Assembly (NCBI GenBank): GCA_039621445.1
Contig: CP154954.1
Location: forward strand, 42,153,572-42,217,571
DNA length: 64,000 nucleotides
DNA from: Euglena gracilis
Lineage: Eukaryota > Euglenida > Euglenophyceae > Euglenales
Direction: 5' to 3'
In this document: positions 41,200 to 55,600 of the stretch, piece after piece
How the letters are laid out: every line of letters starts with the position of its first letter
Numbering within the stretch: position 1 is the stretch's first letter
The notes under the pieces: generated by a model
What the model was told of the DNA's origin: nothing
The model's database searches: none
The model's input: only the letters and a program-made list of their open reading frames with translations
Made by a program: the position numbers and the translations under genes

Positions 41200-42520
41200 T
41201 GCCTGAATGCGACAATGCGGCAGGTTTTGCAATCTCAAATCAAATGTTCAGCCTTCAACCATCCCCCCAAAAATTGGGGGCGTGATCCCCTGAGCCCACC
41301 CCCCATGTGACTGGAGGGTATCCGGCATCCCGATGGGACTGAGATGGCACCTTGATTATGAATTTGTACCCATCTTAGGAATCAAAACTGCCAAAAATGT
41401 GTCTTGGATTTCTAATTGGACCTATTTTTTTCGAAGAAAAGAGTCTCAAAATGGGCACATGCAAATTGGATGTGACGTCACGGTCAAATTTCCACATTCC
41501 CACCCCGCAACCCCTGCAGCCCCCCCCCCCATTGAACCCCTGCAGCGACCCACACACCCCCATTAAAAAACAATATTTTGCTGTCTTGTGTGTCCTTTTT
41601 ACCCCTGTCCAGTCCTCCAAACATCAGAAATCAGGGGGGGGGGAAGGGCAAAAACACATTTTTGTGTATTTTTTTGTTCTTTGTTCCAGTGTTGTTTCTT
41701 CAGTGTTTTTGCTGGGAATTTTTTTGACAATGAAACGTTTCTCATTTTGGCCCCAACTTTTCCCCAAGGCCAAAAATTTTTTCTGTCAATCTTTTGTCAT
41801 TTTTGCATTTCTTGGTTGAAGAAAATGCTTATTATCCTGCGAAATGAAAAAGTTTCCCAGAGCCAATTTTTTTCAAGTCCTCTCCAGCAGAAAGTGTTTA
41901 TCCCGGGGAAGCTCCAAAAGGAATTTCCATTCAATTTGCTTTTGTGTTGATTTTTTTGTTTATTTATGTTTTTCTTGCGTTTTTTTTTTGTGTGTATTTT
42001 TGTGCGTCACGGTTTTCGCTGGCCCATGCTGTGCCCCCCCCCCCCCCACACAGAAATTGGTGCAAGAAGCAGGAACTGAACGAAGGACACTCACAAAGTT
42101 CAGGAGTGCTGGGGAATTGTCAAAGGGCATTCCACCCCATGGAGGGGGAGGTCAAGAAGCCTGCCTGCTGCCAGCAGCCCCCCCGCCCCAAGGCCGTCCC
42201 CCCCCCCCCCCCGCTGGGCCCAGCTCAGCTGAGCTCAGAATTCGTCTGCGGAAAGCGTCGTTTTTTTCTTTATTTAGAAAACAAGCAACAAAGATCAAAT
42301 GTGGTGTTTTGAGGGCCCTTAACACCGTCGGTTGTGGTTGAGGTTTCTTGTGAGTTTGGGAACGCCCAGCCTGCAACCAGCACCTCCCCCCCCCAAAGAA
42401 GCTTTGCCCCCTGAAACCCCCAGGGAGGGGGTCCAGCCCGCACCTTTTTCCAGCCAGCATCCCCCTTCATCTCTGGCATCTCTTTGGCAACTGCCTCAAT
42501 TTCTGCAGCAACCCCCCCCC
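41200..42520. other. Intronic stretch, T-rich, no gene identified
   Basis: AT-rich with T runs, C-run tracts at 41.52, 42.03 and 42.2 kb. Frames near 42.24-42.33 kb are not convincing. Confidence 0.4.
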
Positions 42521-43065
42521 CCCCCGGAAAGGCCGGGCCAGAGGTGTGGGCAGTGCAGGCGGCCTGGGACAGATGGGCTGGTCCATGTGGATCAGATCCC
42601 GACCATCCTGACCCTCCGGGATGAGAAATACTCCGCTGCCGAGTCCAGGGCTGGAAGCTTCTGTTGGGATGCCCTCCGTTGTTTTGAATTCTGGGAAGGC
42701 AGTGTTCGATGCCTGGCTCAAATGAGGACTAATGCGGCACAATTTTGCCAAAAGAGTTTGCACTTCTTCCCCCAGGATGGCCATATGATGGTCAGACGGT
42801 GGTGATTGCCACCAACTGTTTTTGGTGCATTTTCTCCAGTCACAAGGTGCAGAGCATGTGTAAATCATTGCTGGAAGTGCAGACATGATGCGCGTGTGTG
42901 CGTGTTGTGCGTAACTGTGTAAGTGTGTGCGTGCGTGTGTGGGTGGGTGGGTGTTTTGGGAGCGTGTGGGCAGGTGCGAGTGAGTGTGAACGTGTGCAAC
43001 TGCTTACGTGCTCTCTCTCAATTCTCTCTTTCTCTTTGTGTGTGTTTGTGTGCGTGCATTTGTAT

Positions 43066-43332
43066 CAGGAGTCTTGGACTCCCAGGGGAGGGGGGTAGGA
43101 CAGGTGGGTCCGGCCGAGCCCCCACGGGGGGTGTCCCCCCAGGGGCCGGTGGGATATACTTTTTGGCGCCGAATGCGCCGAAATTTTTCAAAAGGTGTTA
43201 TTTTTAGCATTTTTCGCAATTCTTTTGGCCATTTTCAGGGAAAATTGAGTGGGCCCCGGGACCCCCCGTCCCCCACAGGGGGGGGGGGTGGGTGGGGGAC
43301 CCCTCCCCCGGTCTTAAAAAAAAAGCACCCTG
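43066..43332. mobile_element. CAGGGTTTTTTTTAAG MITE, copy 4 (reverse orientation)
   Basis: Ends CAGGAGTCTTGGACTCC and GGTCTTAAAAAAAAAGCACCCTG. Flanks atttgtat (43058-43065) and atttgcat (43333-43340) agree at 7 of 8 bases. Interior 'ggcgccgaatgcgccgaaatttttcaaaaggtgttatttttagcatttttcgc' is the reverse complement of the 16374 copy. Confidence 0.85.
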
Positions 43333-43420
43333 ATTTGCATACGGATGAGTGAGTAAGTGAGTGTGTGCTTGCATGTGTTTCCCTGTGCCAATGTAGAGCG
43401 TCTGTGTATGTTTGCACCAG

Positions 43421-43692
43421 CCTTGCCCCTGATCGACCGGGCTGTCCATGCCACGACCCTCTCCGTCGGGGGAGGGGGCTGCCTACTGCCGTACGACCAG
43501 GTGCTGGCGGTGTGGCAAACCCTGAGCGTCCCCGGCAGCGAGGACACCACCCCCCGCTGCGACCAGAAGACGCCTGTGCCGCCGAGCTGGTGGCCGGGGT
43601 ATGGATGCCTGCGCACCAGACGGCAGCACTCCCTGACGCTGGGCGTGCGCTCCAAGCCGACCAACTGGCTGCTGTGTGTGACCCTTGTCATG
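43421..43692 (+). CDS. Gene B exon, Cys-containing ectodomain start
   Basis: Acceptor 'gtatgtttgcaccag', strong donor GTGAGG after GTCATG. Peptide LPLIDRAVHATTLSVGGGGC, LLPYDQVLAVWQTLSVPGSE, PPSWWPGYGCLRTRRQHSLT and ends NWLLCVTLVM. Four Cys residues and a hydrophobic end. G/C third positions throughout. Phase 0 at the donor. Confidence 0.65.
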
Positions 43693-46600
43693 GTGAGGCG
43701 CACCCCGGGCCATTGAAATGCCATTTGCCTCGAAATGGATCATCTGCACCTGAAGTTTGTCAGGTTGAACTCCCATGGTATGGTTGGGTTTTACTGAGTG
43801 TACCTATGGCGGACGTTACGCCTTGTCAAATCCCCATGGGGTTGTTTGCTACCAGAGATGGGTTCGGCCCTTCTTCGGACATTTGTTGGGGGGCGTGCTA
43901 AATCCCAAAAACTCATGCCTGTGCCACTCCCACTTTTTGGACTTGGTATCTTTTAATAAACCAGTGCCTGGGTGTCATTGAGTACTCATCATTCTTGCAC
44001 GAGCACACAGTACCCACCAGGAATACTGAAAAAAATGAGTGACCTTCTGACCAAGAACTGGTTACAGATTTGATTTGGATTTGAAATGGCTGGATGAAGA
44101 GTGAGGATGCTGAAAGGATGGAGGGGGGCTGGGATCGCAGCAACCCCCAGCCTCTGTTCTCTCTTGCCAGCAGAGTCCGCCTCCCGTTGACCGTTGTGGT
44201 GGCGGCGATCATCACCGGCCTCGCCACTGCCTTTCTGTGGCGGTTCTCACCCATGGCTGGCCCATCCCGTGCCCCGTGGCTTTGGGTGGCTTTGGGCGGT
44301 GGAGGGGGGGGGGATGGTCACCTGACTGGCTTGATGTGGGGCCGAGGGGGCAGGTGGGGGCCCGGCCATGCGGGCGATCGAGCAGGAGATCCAGACGCTG
44401 CAGCGGGAGATGAACATTGTGCGGGACGCGGTGGAGTCCATCGGCGTCCGGCTCAACGAAGACTCCCACAGCTGGAAAATCCTCTTTGCCACAACCAAGC
44501 TGTGGCTGGGTGTTTGATTACAAGCTTCTTTTTCATTCGGAAACGACGCATGCGTCGATGAATTCGGAGCCGATTTTGAGGGGCCTGCACCAAATGATTT
44601 GTGGGGATCCGAAAACCTCCGACGCAAAGTGCTCGCAAACGTTGATAAATGACCAAAGATGAAGGAACCTGGCCATTTGAAGTGAACCAAATCAGTTTTG
44701 TCCCAAACTCCCAGGTTTTTTTTTTCAGAGCAATCAGCAGGGAATTGAGATTGTTCTGGTGTATTTTTTTGTGACGATGCGGACCTGGGCCAGGGGGATC
44801 CCAACTGGGGGTCTTGGCAGTTCCTTCTTGCCCAGCCATTTTCCCGAGGCTGGTTTGAAGCCAACCAAATCTCTGCCACATCCTTGTCTGGCTCTGGTGG
44901 CTGATGCTGAGCCTTTTATGTTGTTTATTGATTACACTGCGTCCATTAATTATTGGTGCATTTTTATTATTATTGTATTGTAATTAATCCTTTCAATTCA
45001 GATTATCATTTGATTATTTAATTGTTAATTATTTGATTGTTATTTAATTTTTATTTATGCATTTCATTTTGGTTGAGACTCCATATTTTTGTCATGTCCT
45101 CTTCTATGCCATTTCTGTTCTGTGGCCGGAGCTTGGGCATGAGACTGATGCAAGGCAACATCATTGGTGTCGCATATGTCAGGGACCCTGCAGCAACGTA
45201 ATGTTTTAAGGAGGAGAATCATGTTCGGCAACTGAATATATTATTATATTATAGGTCTGGAGAGTTTCTCAGACGAAAAAATACAATATTTGGCTGGGTG
45301 CATTGCATCACGATATTGAATTTGAGATTTTGATATTCATCTGATCTGATCGGATTTGATTCCCTTTCAGGCATCAGTGTGTGTTTTGTGATATTTTTTT
45401 TGTGCATCATGCGTATCACAACGAAAATTTTGTGCATCCCCAGTGTATCGCCAAAGTTTTGTGTTTCATTGTATATCACCAATGGCCCAGGCACTTTTGT
45501 GTATCACATATGTATCACCAAGAATTTACAGGAGAAGTCCAAATTGAAGGCGTTTTTTTAAATCTGTCAGGGGCTGAATAATCAAACACCTCACTGTTTT
45601 TGTAGACAGCATTCATCTCCTGACCCCGAAACCTCTCCCAGTCCATGGGCTGTGGTGATCGTATGTGCGCACTGTACAATTGAGCCCAGTCCTGTGAGAG
45701 CAAAACCTTTGCCTTCCCTTACACCTTGCTGGGCTGGTGCTGCCCTCCTGTAAAGTGCACACTGCGTGATGCTGCCCCTCAGGCTGGGTTGATCAGCCCC
45801 TCCCGGGTGGGGCTCGTGGAGTGCCCCAAAGTGTAGGAATGTGCTCAAAATGGGCCTGTTCCGGCCTTCCGGGCCTTCGCCGCCCAAACCCCCCTGGGCG
45901 AGGCCTTACACACGCCTTGGCCTGGATGGGGGCAGCGGGGACCCTCGGCCAACGCCACAGCGAACCGGTTCCTGGACGGCGTGGGGATGGCGCAGCAGGT
46001 GGTGCGGGGCCAGCTGGAGGAGGAGTGGCGGCAGCTGGTCCGGCAGGACCTTACGCTGGGCGTGCAGGACACCGTCGCCCAGGCCACCAACGAGGGGCAG
46101 CCGCCTCGGCTGGGTTCGACCAGCGGGAGACTGCAAATGCGTTTTCTGTGTTGTGTGTGATGTGTGTGTTCGATTTCGAACAAAATTTAGGTTTTTTTTT
46201 ATTTGTTTGTTTGTTTTTCTCGGGACACTTTTCCATTTTCGCCAACAATGAATTTGGCATGGAAAAAGAAACTTCATTTTTTGATTTTTTTTTCACCTGA
46301 TCTTTTGTGGGTCATTGTCGTGTTCCTTTAGGGGGTGCTGCAATCAGCAGCTGTGCTTCAAGCAAGGGCCCGTTCCTCCTCTGCTCCATTTCGGGTGTCA
46401 CCGTCCGAGCGATGCCCAACACAGCATCTGCCCCGCCACATTGGGCCACGTTGGGGCGGGGTTGCGGGCCTGGCGGGAACTGGCTGGCGGCGCTCAACGC
46501 CAGCGCGGCGCCGCTCGTCGACGCCCTCAACCAGCAGTCCGCCGCCCGGGACATCACGCTGGGGCGGTGGGCGGACGCGAGGCGCACTGCGATCACAGTG

Positions 46601-49600
46601 CTCACCGCCCACAACGTCTCCGGCCCCCCAGCGCGGCGTTGGTGCACAACCGCTGGGGTAAACGAGGGCGGGGTGGCAGGGGGGGGATGGAAGGTGTGAA
46701 GCAGCGCAGCCTCCACCTGTACTCCGCTGCATGCTTTTGACCCCCCGCGTATTAAGCCCGGAGGGCGGCCACGTTGGCCTGTGGCAGCGTTTCACGCCTC
46801 GTACACCTCTCAAGCACCTTCACCTCCGGGGGACACTGACTGAGTCACACGCGGCGCTGCTGCCAGTGTGCCGACGCCACCGCCTGGCCCTGTGGCCTCG
46901 CCCGGCACCGCCTGGCACTGCTGCGGGGCGCACTGGAGGCCTCGACCGGCAGCGCCAGCACGACCGACCCAGCCCTCACGGCACCACAGGGGTACGTGGC
47001 GGCTTGGGGGCGGCTGCCAGATGGCACAGCGCTCGTGTACGCGCTGAGCGCTGCGGCGGTGCAGGCCAAACAGGGGTGGGCAGGGCAGGGAGGGGCGGCG
47101 ATTCACTTTACACTGTGTGACACCGGTTTTCCAGAGTGGATGGGTGGGTTGGGGCCCAGGACCCACCCCCGGGGTTGGGGTGCAGCCACGGGTTAGGTTT
47201 TTGCCCGGCCGAAGGGCAGACCGGAAGATTCTTTCACTGTTTTCGGCCGGTTTTGGCTGGATTTTTCGGTGGGTGGGCGGGTGGTTGACCCCCCCCCCCC
47301 CGGGGAGGTAGGGGGTTGCGTGTCTTTAAGTGTGATGGGTGATGATGCACACTCACTTCTGCCTCAACTTGTTGAATCTCAGCAACCCCACCCCCAAATC
47401 ATTATTTGGGAGGGGATGCAAAAGATGATTCAAGTCATTCCAGTTCAATATCAAATGGCAAGATTTGAAAGCATGGGAGGAAACTTGGTTGATCAAAAAA
47501 CGAGAGAGGGTTTGGGTGCCTTTTTGGGGACCTTTCCCAACGTTGGGAATCTTGAAGATCGCTGTACAATTCGGGGCCAGTTTCCCGTCCTGGCACCGCT
47601 CCAGTGGGGAGGACCATTGCTTCATTACCCCCCTGTGTCCAATGACCGAAAACCTCTGTCCTCCGTCTGGGGGGGGGTCGTTGGACACAGGGGAGTCATT
47701 GGACATCCTTGGGGGGGGGCACTTTTTACCAGCCCCAAACCAACCCACCCAATTTTTTTTAAACCCACCGAAGCACAACCCCCCACCCACCCTGATCTGG
47801 CTTCATCTCACGTGTGTAAATGCAGAATTAAGTTAGAATTAAGAATAAATAATTAATACTAGAGTCTTCTGGCCCTTTGAGATGTGATACATGCGTTAAC
47901 ATGAACTGATAACATAAATACAATAAATGCCAAGGTGAATTTCCTGAGTGCCAAGGGGCACGGATGCCCGTGCCGAAGAATGCCCAATCCACGCCCGTCA
48001 TCCTTTTCTGTGAAGAAATCAGCTGGTGCCGGCGCCTCAAACAATGGCTGGGGGGACCTCCTTAATAATTGCCCCCACAGACCGCGGCCGACAACCGCCA
48101 TCCCCCCCCCCCCCCCGCTGTCCGCGGCCCCACCCCTGAGCCCAGGTTCGCGGAGCAGCAAACAACGGCCACCGCGGCGGGCTTTGCCGCCCTCAACGGC
48201 ACGCTGCGGGTCTTGCTGACCCGCCTCGACGCCAACGGCACCCTCCAGGTCACGGGCAGGTCCCGGTGTGGCGGCCCCCAGTGCACCGAGGGCGAAGGGG
48301 GAGGGGAGCTGGTCCCGGCTGGACCCAACCCTTGAACAGCCAATTCCCCATCAGCAACACACTGCGACAAAGCAGTGCATCGGACAGGAGCCATTCCGAA
48401 GGGATATATCTGTCCCAGAATAATTCCTCTGAAATGTGAGGGCGGCCAATGGCTGTGCTTGGACAAACACCGGACCCCGTTGAGGCCCCAGCTGCCCCCA
48501 TGGGTACCTGCTGTGGGAGGGCTGCCATGCCTGTTCGGAACCGACGACCAGTCCGGTAACCCAACGGCGACACCAGATGTTTCCCAGCGTTTGTTGTCCC
48601 CAAAACCTTCGGGGCGTTGCTTGCGCCCGGCAACAAGCCCCGGGGCTCCGCCGATGCCCCCGTTCAACCCCCAGAAACGGAGTGGCACGTCTGTCCCTGC
48701 CCCCGCGCCACTGGGGCCTGGCGGGGGGCCCCAGCGTCCCTGGCTGTCCCGGCTGGCAGTCCTGGCCGGGCCCCCACTCCCCCTGCCCCCTCCTCCCCCA
48801 CTCACCGGTCAGCGTGGGGGCCCGCCGCCGGCCCCCGCTGACGCGGGCGCTGAACGAGACGGCCCAGCAGTGGGGGGTGGACCCCTGCGGGGCGGACGAG
48901 GTCTTGGCCCGGCGGCCCCGGCGAGGGGTCCACTGTTTACTGTTTGCCAAACGTTTTTCCGTATGGGGGGGGGGCAGTGGCTGGGGTTGGGCGGGACTGG
49001 GCCCGCCGGCGGTCGGTGGCGTACGGCCCCGTCCCCAGCCTCGGCCTAGGGCTGGTCGTGTACCGCAACGCCTCCGCCGGGCGGGCGGCGGTGACGGCGG
49101 CGCTGGCGGGGACGTTTGAGCAGCTGAACCAGGACCCGACCCGCGAGGAGAAGCTGTTCCTCGTGGAACCTGCAGGGGCCTCCCTTTGTTCGCAGCTATC
49201 ATCGTATTGTGGATATAGGGCATTGGGGGCAGTGCCTTTTTGTATTGCTTTGTTGCCAGGGGATTTCTTACCCCCCCCCCCCCCGGGCAATTGACGCCCC
49301 CGGGCAATTGTCACCCCCCTCTGTGCCGGCCAAATTGTCACCCCGGGAAATTGTCACCCCCCTCAGTGCTGCCCGATTTGTCACGCAACAATTGCCCGGG
49401 GGGGGGGGGGTGAGCCGGAGGGGTCCAGACACAGAGCCAGCCAAGCCACCCAGCTCAAATCCAGCCAGCAGCCCAAATTCGGGCTGGAATCCCCGGGGGG
49501 GGGGGGGGGCGAGTGAAATAAAGCCGGGTCCAGCCCGGCCAGAGTCCGGGCCAGCCGGCTGCAGGCTGGCCAGCCAACTGGGCTGCCCAGATAGGTCACC

Positions 49601-52600
49601 TATCCCTGCATTCCCCCCCCCCCCCCTCACCACAGCTTCCTCCACCACAGCCCCCCAGCCTTGATCTAGCTCCATCCACCAAAATGTCGAAAATGGCAAA
49701 AAATTTAGAAAATTTTGTTTTTCACTGACCCAGCCCAGCCTCCTCCAGTCCCGGACCCCCCCCCCCCCGGGAGGTCCAGCCAGCCAGCTCAAATCCAGCT
49801 AGCAGCCTTTTTGCCAGCCGGAGGCTGGACCCCCCCCCCCCCGGGGGTGCTTAAGAAATCCCCTGTTTTTGTTGCTTTAAAATTTTGTTTTTGTCCTTTT
49901 CTCTTTCACCCACCAATTTTCTGTGTTGTGCTGGGAAGGAAAATTACAAATACTTCACATCCCCTCATTTTTTTTTTTAAGTTGAAGCCAATTTTGTCAT
50001 GGTTGGCCCCCCTAAAAAAGAAGGTTTCCAATTCGGTTCGCTGTTTTGGTTGTTTTTTTTTGCCACTGCCCTTTTCAAGGTCTGCTGAGGTGCTCAAAGC
50101 AGAACGATGCGGCCCCGGTTCAACTCTCCCAGGGATGGATGTGTCCGCTGCCTGACCCCAGCCAGCGCCGCCTTTTCAGTGTTGCGAACTCGCTGCAGGG
50201 TATTGATTCCCTGATACCTTTTCACCCAATCCCGGTGGAGGACACAACTTTCATGCTTCCTCTGGCGATCTGCCAAGGTTTAGACCGTGCTTTCCTCTTC
50301 CTTCCAACCAAAGGTATTGGAAACAGCCCTTGCTCTGTAAAGGGTTCAGGAGAGTATTGGGAGACATACATATGTGCCTGTCCGAGAGGACACCGTCGCT
50401 GTTGTCGTCGGTGTGCGTGGACGAATGCGATGGCGACCCACCGAATGGCTCGGCTCCCAACCGGGGCTTGAAGCAGGCGCTTTCCCGCTCGCAACACAAA
50501 ATGGGGTGGGTTGGGCCGGCCCGCTGGGCCCACTGGGGTATGGGCCAGGTGAGGGGGATTTGCTTCAAAAACAGATTTTGTGGTTGCGTTTTTTTGCACA
50601 GGTCGTTCAAGCCCCAGTGCGGGGTGGGGTGGGAGCCGCCAACCAGCCCCCCCCCCCCCCCAGCGGTTTCCAACGGCTTTGGTGGGGGATGGAAACATGT
50701 GATGGGCCGTTAAAGAGACCTGTTTTGGATAATCCCATGGGTCCCATGAATCCCCTCAGCTTAATTTCAAATCTGTTTGCAGATCGTTGTTTTGACGGTT
50801 TTTGCAACACCTCATCCCTGCATTTCTCAGCGTTGCTGCATTTCATGTGGACAGCACATCCTCGAAAACATTGTGTCAGGTCTTGAGCTTCTCGGAGGGA
50901 AGTGAGTTTTTTGAAGAAAAAAAATGCACACAGAGCCCAAAGTGGAATTTTGAATCCCATTCGCAAACAGAGGTTTTGTGTGTTGTTTGTTTTGATTTCA
51001 TTTTTTTGTGTTTTTTTTTTAATTTGGGGAATCAACCCCCCGCCAGTCATGCAGATGCTCTTTCAACTTGAAAAAGAGTACATACGATGAAGTTGTGGCT
51101 GTTTATTTATTCCAGGGGATTGTTTGGGTGCAAACAACAGCTGTGCCCACAACACCAGCAGAACGTCACCTGAGAAATGAAGAAGAGTTTGTGGAATTGC
51201 ACGGTGATTTTCCAGAAGGACGGAAAAAAGGGATTTTCCAGAAGGAAGGGGGGGAGTGTGGGGTGACAGTGGGGGGGAGTGTGGGGGGTAAGTGTGGGGT
51301 GACAGTGGGGGGGAGTGTGGGGGGGAGTGTGGGGTGACAGTGGGGGGGGGAGTGGGGGGGAGTGTGGGGTGACAGTGGGGGGGAGTGTGGGGGGTAAGTG
51401 TGGGTGGGTTGGTGGGTCTGCTGGATCCCTCCCCCCTGGGGGGAGGTTGACTGGGCAGCCTGCCAGAGTTTTCCTCCATTCTCGGCAGGAAAGTGCCGAG
51501 TTTTCTCAAACCCCAAAATGTGGGTCCTTCCCAGCTGGGGCAGCCCCCATCCCACCCCCCAACCGGCCAATGGGCACCCTCTGCCCAGCCCCGGCCTCAG
51601 CGTCGCCCTCCAGATCGCCCTGATGCCGGAGGAGGGCCTCGTGACGGGCAGCGACCGTTACGGGGTGCTCTACACCGCTGGCCACGACCGCCTGCCGGCA
51701 CTCGGGCTGTGCTTTGCGGTGGGGCTCGGCCGCCCTCCTCCTTCGGACTCCGACAAGGGGAGGCGTCGGGGGGCTGCTTCCACTCTTGCATAAGGTCACC
51801 ATTCGTATTCGGGCTTTCAATCCTGTTACAAGAGTGGTGCGCCCTTTTCATGGTCATCCCTCTGACCGCCCCCTGTGGGTGTTGTCAGTCTATGGTATGA
51901 GGCTGCCTCCTTCCCGGTTGGGAAGTTGCAGTTGCGGGAGGTCGGCCGGCCGCGATATCGGAGGAGGACACCCAGGCAGAGGGGCTGCGGCTGGTGCTGA
52001 CCTACATCGAGCGGCAAAACAATTTGACAAACACCTCGCAGGAAATCTTGGGCAGGCCTTGCCTTGTGCAACATTGTACACACCGTCACCCTTTTTGCCT
52101 TGCGGTCAGGTTCAATGGCGCAGTCCTATTTTTGTGTTCATTTTCTATGCATGTCCACTTGGTGGGTCAAAAATTAAAGCAAGTGATTCAGTGGGTTGTC
52201 CTTTTTTTTATAATTTCCAACTGCTTTTTATGGCCACATTCACAATGACCTGACAGGAAATGCCAAATGGACGAGGGAAAAGTACAATCGGGGGTAGACA
52301 GCATTAAATAAAAGGGTTTTTTTGTGGACATTGGGGAATGGAAATAATTCTCTCCCACTTGTGAAATTTGGCCTTTACACTTAATTTTGATGTAGGGTGC
52401 CCTACCCAAAACACTTGTGGTCATTTGACTTGTGCCAAATCTGAGGATCTGTACAAACCGAGAATCCGTGAGCAAAGAATAAGCTGTGTACTCAATGTAC
52501 AAATATCAGTGGGCATAGGCGTCTTGGCCAGCCCCAGGAGGATTGGGAGTGGATCCAAAATGCCCCATACTTCTCCAGGTTTTGGTTCCAAAGCCTCTTG

Positions 52601-55600
52601 TATGGGGACAGTAGGGTGTGGAACCTCAGTCCACCAAACCCAGGAATCAAAAGCATAGCACTGCAAGCATTACGGGCCTGGGGCTTGGAAAATCAAAACA
52701 ATTGGATTAAGGCGTCAGCCACTTGGTCTGTGGTGGCTTCGTGGGGGGGGACCCCCATTTACTCCAAAATTACCCACAGAAGCGTAAACACATTCTGGTA
52801 ACGCTTCAAACTGGGGTTTCTTCCCAGGAAATCGTTAATGGTTTGAATCTGTGCTTGTTTCCCCTCCAAAATTTGCCTGAGCAAATTTTCCTATAATCCT
52901 AAAATCCTTTGTCCAATACACCTTTCTCACCCTCGGGGTGAGCCACTCTCAAGGGGTAGTTGTTCCACACACAAAAGACAGGCGATGGAATATGGTCATT
53001 TTTGGGTCTGTTTTGCAATGAAAGATCACAAAAAATGACTGCCAGAAGACCAAAAATATTGAGATTTACCATCATTTTCTTTGAGATGTTTGATTTCCCC
53101 ATTCTTTTTTCAGAGAACCAAAATTTTTTGTTATTTGCTTTTTCTGTATTTCTTTCTGTATATTCCATTTGTCTCCAAAGTTTTTTTGTCTTCTTGTGTT
53201 TTGAACGGGGATTAAATATTTTTTTCCCATCTGTGGTAGCAACTGCTTGCTCAAGGTGCTGAAAATTGAAGTCTTTTCTGAAGAAAAATAAAATGCACAA
53301 GAGATAAAACGAAAAAATTGTAAAATAGTTGAATGATTGTCCCATTGAACTGCCCCAACTTCTGTCAGTTCCCTCCAGCAATCTGGCAGGACCCTTGCCA
53401 CCTGAATGGAAGTTGTTAGGGTCCCCACGTCGGCAGTCATGGCGTGGCTGGTCCACCTGCCACTTGGGTGCCCGTCACACCCCCATTCCTCGGAGGCAAC
53501 GGCGTGCCGCGGATGGCGAAGGCCGTGGCGGGGGTGCGGCAGGCGGACATCGATGGGCCGGAGGACTTCCGGTACCTGACGAGCCTGCGGTTCTCCAGCC
53601 AGTGCCGCCCGCCACCACTGCCCCCCCCCCCAAAGAAAGACAACCTAAAATTGTCGGAGTTCTGAAAGGGATTGGGGTTAGGGTTTGACGAATAGGATGA
53701 AATGGACCAGAATTCATGCCTAAAGTCGGACCACTGTTACACTTAACTGCCTAATTTGGCCTAAATCTTTTCCCTGATCCTTTTCCCAACGCCAACCATA
53801 ACCCTGACCCTATCCCTGCGTGTTTGAAAAGTGGACCCCCATTTAATTTGAATCCCATCCATAAAAGGGGTTATTGTTATTTTTTATTTGTGCGTTTTAT
53901 AATTTGGGAATTCATCCCCCGCCAGTCGGGCAGATGCTGATGAGAGAGAGATGCTCTTTCAGCTTGAAAGAGAGCACATACCATACAGGTGTGGGTGTTT
54001 TTATTCCAAGAGGATTGTTTGGGTACAAACAACAGTTGTACCCACGACACCAGCAGAATATCACATGAGAAATGAATCAACGGCCAACAAAAATAATTAC
54101 ATGCATATCATATGTGTAGATGGCAGCTCCCGCATATATATCTACATATAACATGCATAATCCTTTAATCCCATAATCCATTAATCCATGCATGATCCGA
54201 TAATCCTTTAATATATAACTGCACATATCCTTTATAAATGAATTCACCAATCGTTCGTTTTTTTTATGTATGTTTTTCCCCATATTTTTTCTTCCCATGA
54301 TTTTTGCACCGACTGCAACAGCCCCATGCCCATTGTTGCTGTGCTGTGGCCCGGAGCACCCCCCCCCCCCCCCGACCCCCACTGGGCAGGGCGGCGCCCG
54401 CAAAGTCTGCGGTGCGGGGAGGGGCTTGACGCCGCCGCCCCCATCCTCCGTGCCCTGCAGGGGGAGTCGGGCGTCACGCTGGGCGACGACTACCGCCCCG
54501 TCCTGGTCATCTCGGCGTACACGTACCTCCCGGCCCTCCAGGCGGCGCTGGAGCTGAAGGTCGCCCACGGGGCTGCACGTTGGCTCTGCAACAGGTGGGA
54601 AGCACTCCCCAGCCTCCAGCACTGTGACAATGCACACTACACGAGGTCTAAAGCACACCCCCAGGGTTGACGTTTTCTTTAAAAAAAAACACAAAAAAAC
54701 ACGTTTTCTAAAATCAACTAAATTTTTCCCCTTTTTTTTAAAACTGCAAAATGCACATTTTTGGTTCAAAAACACCTTAGGCGGTCGACTTCGCACTTAA
54801 GCTGTTCAGAAGTTCTTTGCGCAATCGCACCAGTTCAGAAAATAATTTTTGTGCTCCATCCTTCGCTAGCAAAACGAGGTTCATCCCCTTTTTGTGCTTT
54901 CGACTGGGCTGACTCCGGCTGGTTTTTAAGTGGCCTCTGGGAGATGCCCAGCCCCAACCCCCCCCCCCTTCTTTGGCTAGTGGCACGTTTTTGGCGATCG
55001 ACAGAGACGATGTCTAGCAACCTGAGAATGGGGGAAAACACACAAAAACACTTTTTCCCCTTGGTGCTGGCACAAAAGCCTTGTGGAAAAAAGGCCCCCT
55101 TTTCGTTTAAATCGGCGAAAACCCCGTGAAAGAGGTTTCTGAAAAGCTTCTTTCCCCCCATTTCCTCCCAATAGAAGAGCGGGGCCGCTGTAAGCGCAGG
55201 GTCCAAATAAGGCGCTCCCCCGCGACGGTCCGCTACAAGTCTCAAGTCCGCTACAAGCCCCCCATTTTGATGGAATTTCTAAAGGAAATCAACAAAAATC
55301 ACGCGGCTAGGGTCCAAATGAAAACGTAACCCCCCGCTGTAAGTGCGCCAGCGCTTGTGCTAGGGGGGGGGTCGACTTTGGGATCAGGGGATGTGGACCA
55401 GTGAAGAAAAGCCACGGAGCACCAGTTTGGGAAGGTTGAGAGGTCTGGAATGTGGGGAGAGAGTTATTGATGTTTTCAGGGTGTCGGCAGGCGTGAGTGG
55501 TGAGGGCACCGGTTACAGCCCACAACCGGCCAACGGGGAAGGGCTCTGGGAGCCAGGGTTGGAAGATGTGCTAAAGGACGTTTTCCCTGGTTTTAGAGGA

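Noticed and set aside
48351-49307. Long minus-strand Arg/Pro-rich frames opposite gene B exons
   Set aside because: GC-rich exons leave antisense frames open; the plus frames have G/C third positions, splice sites and phase agreement.
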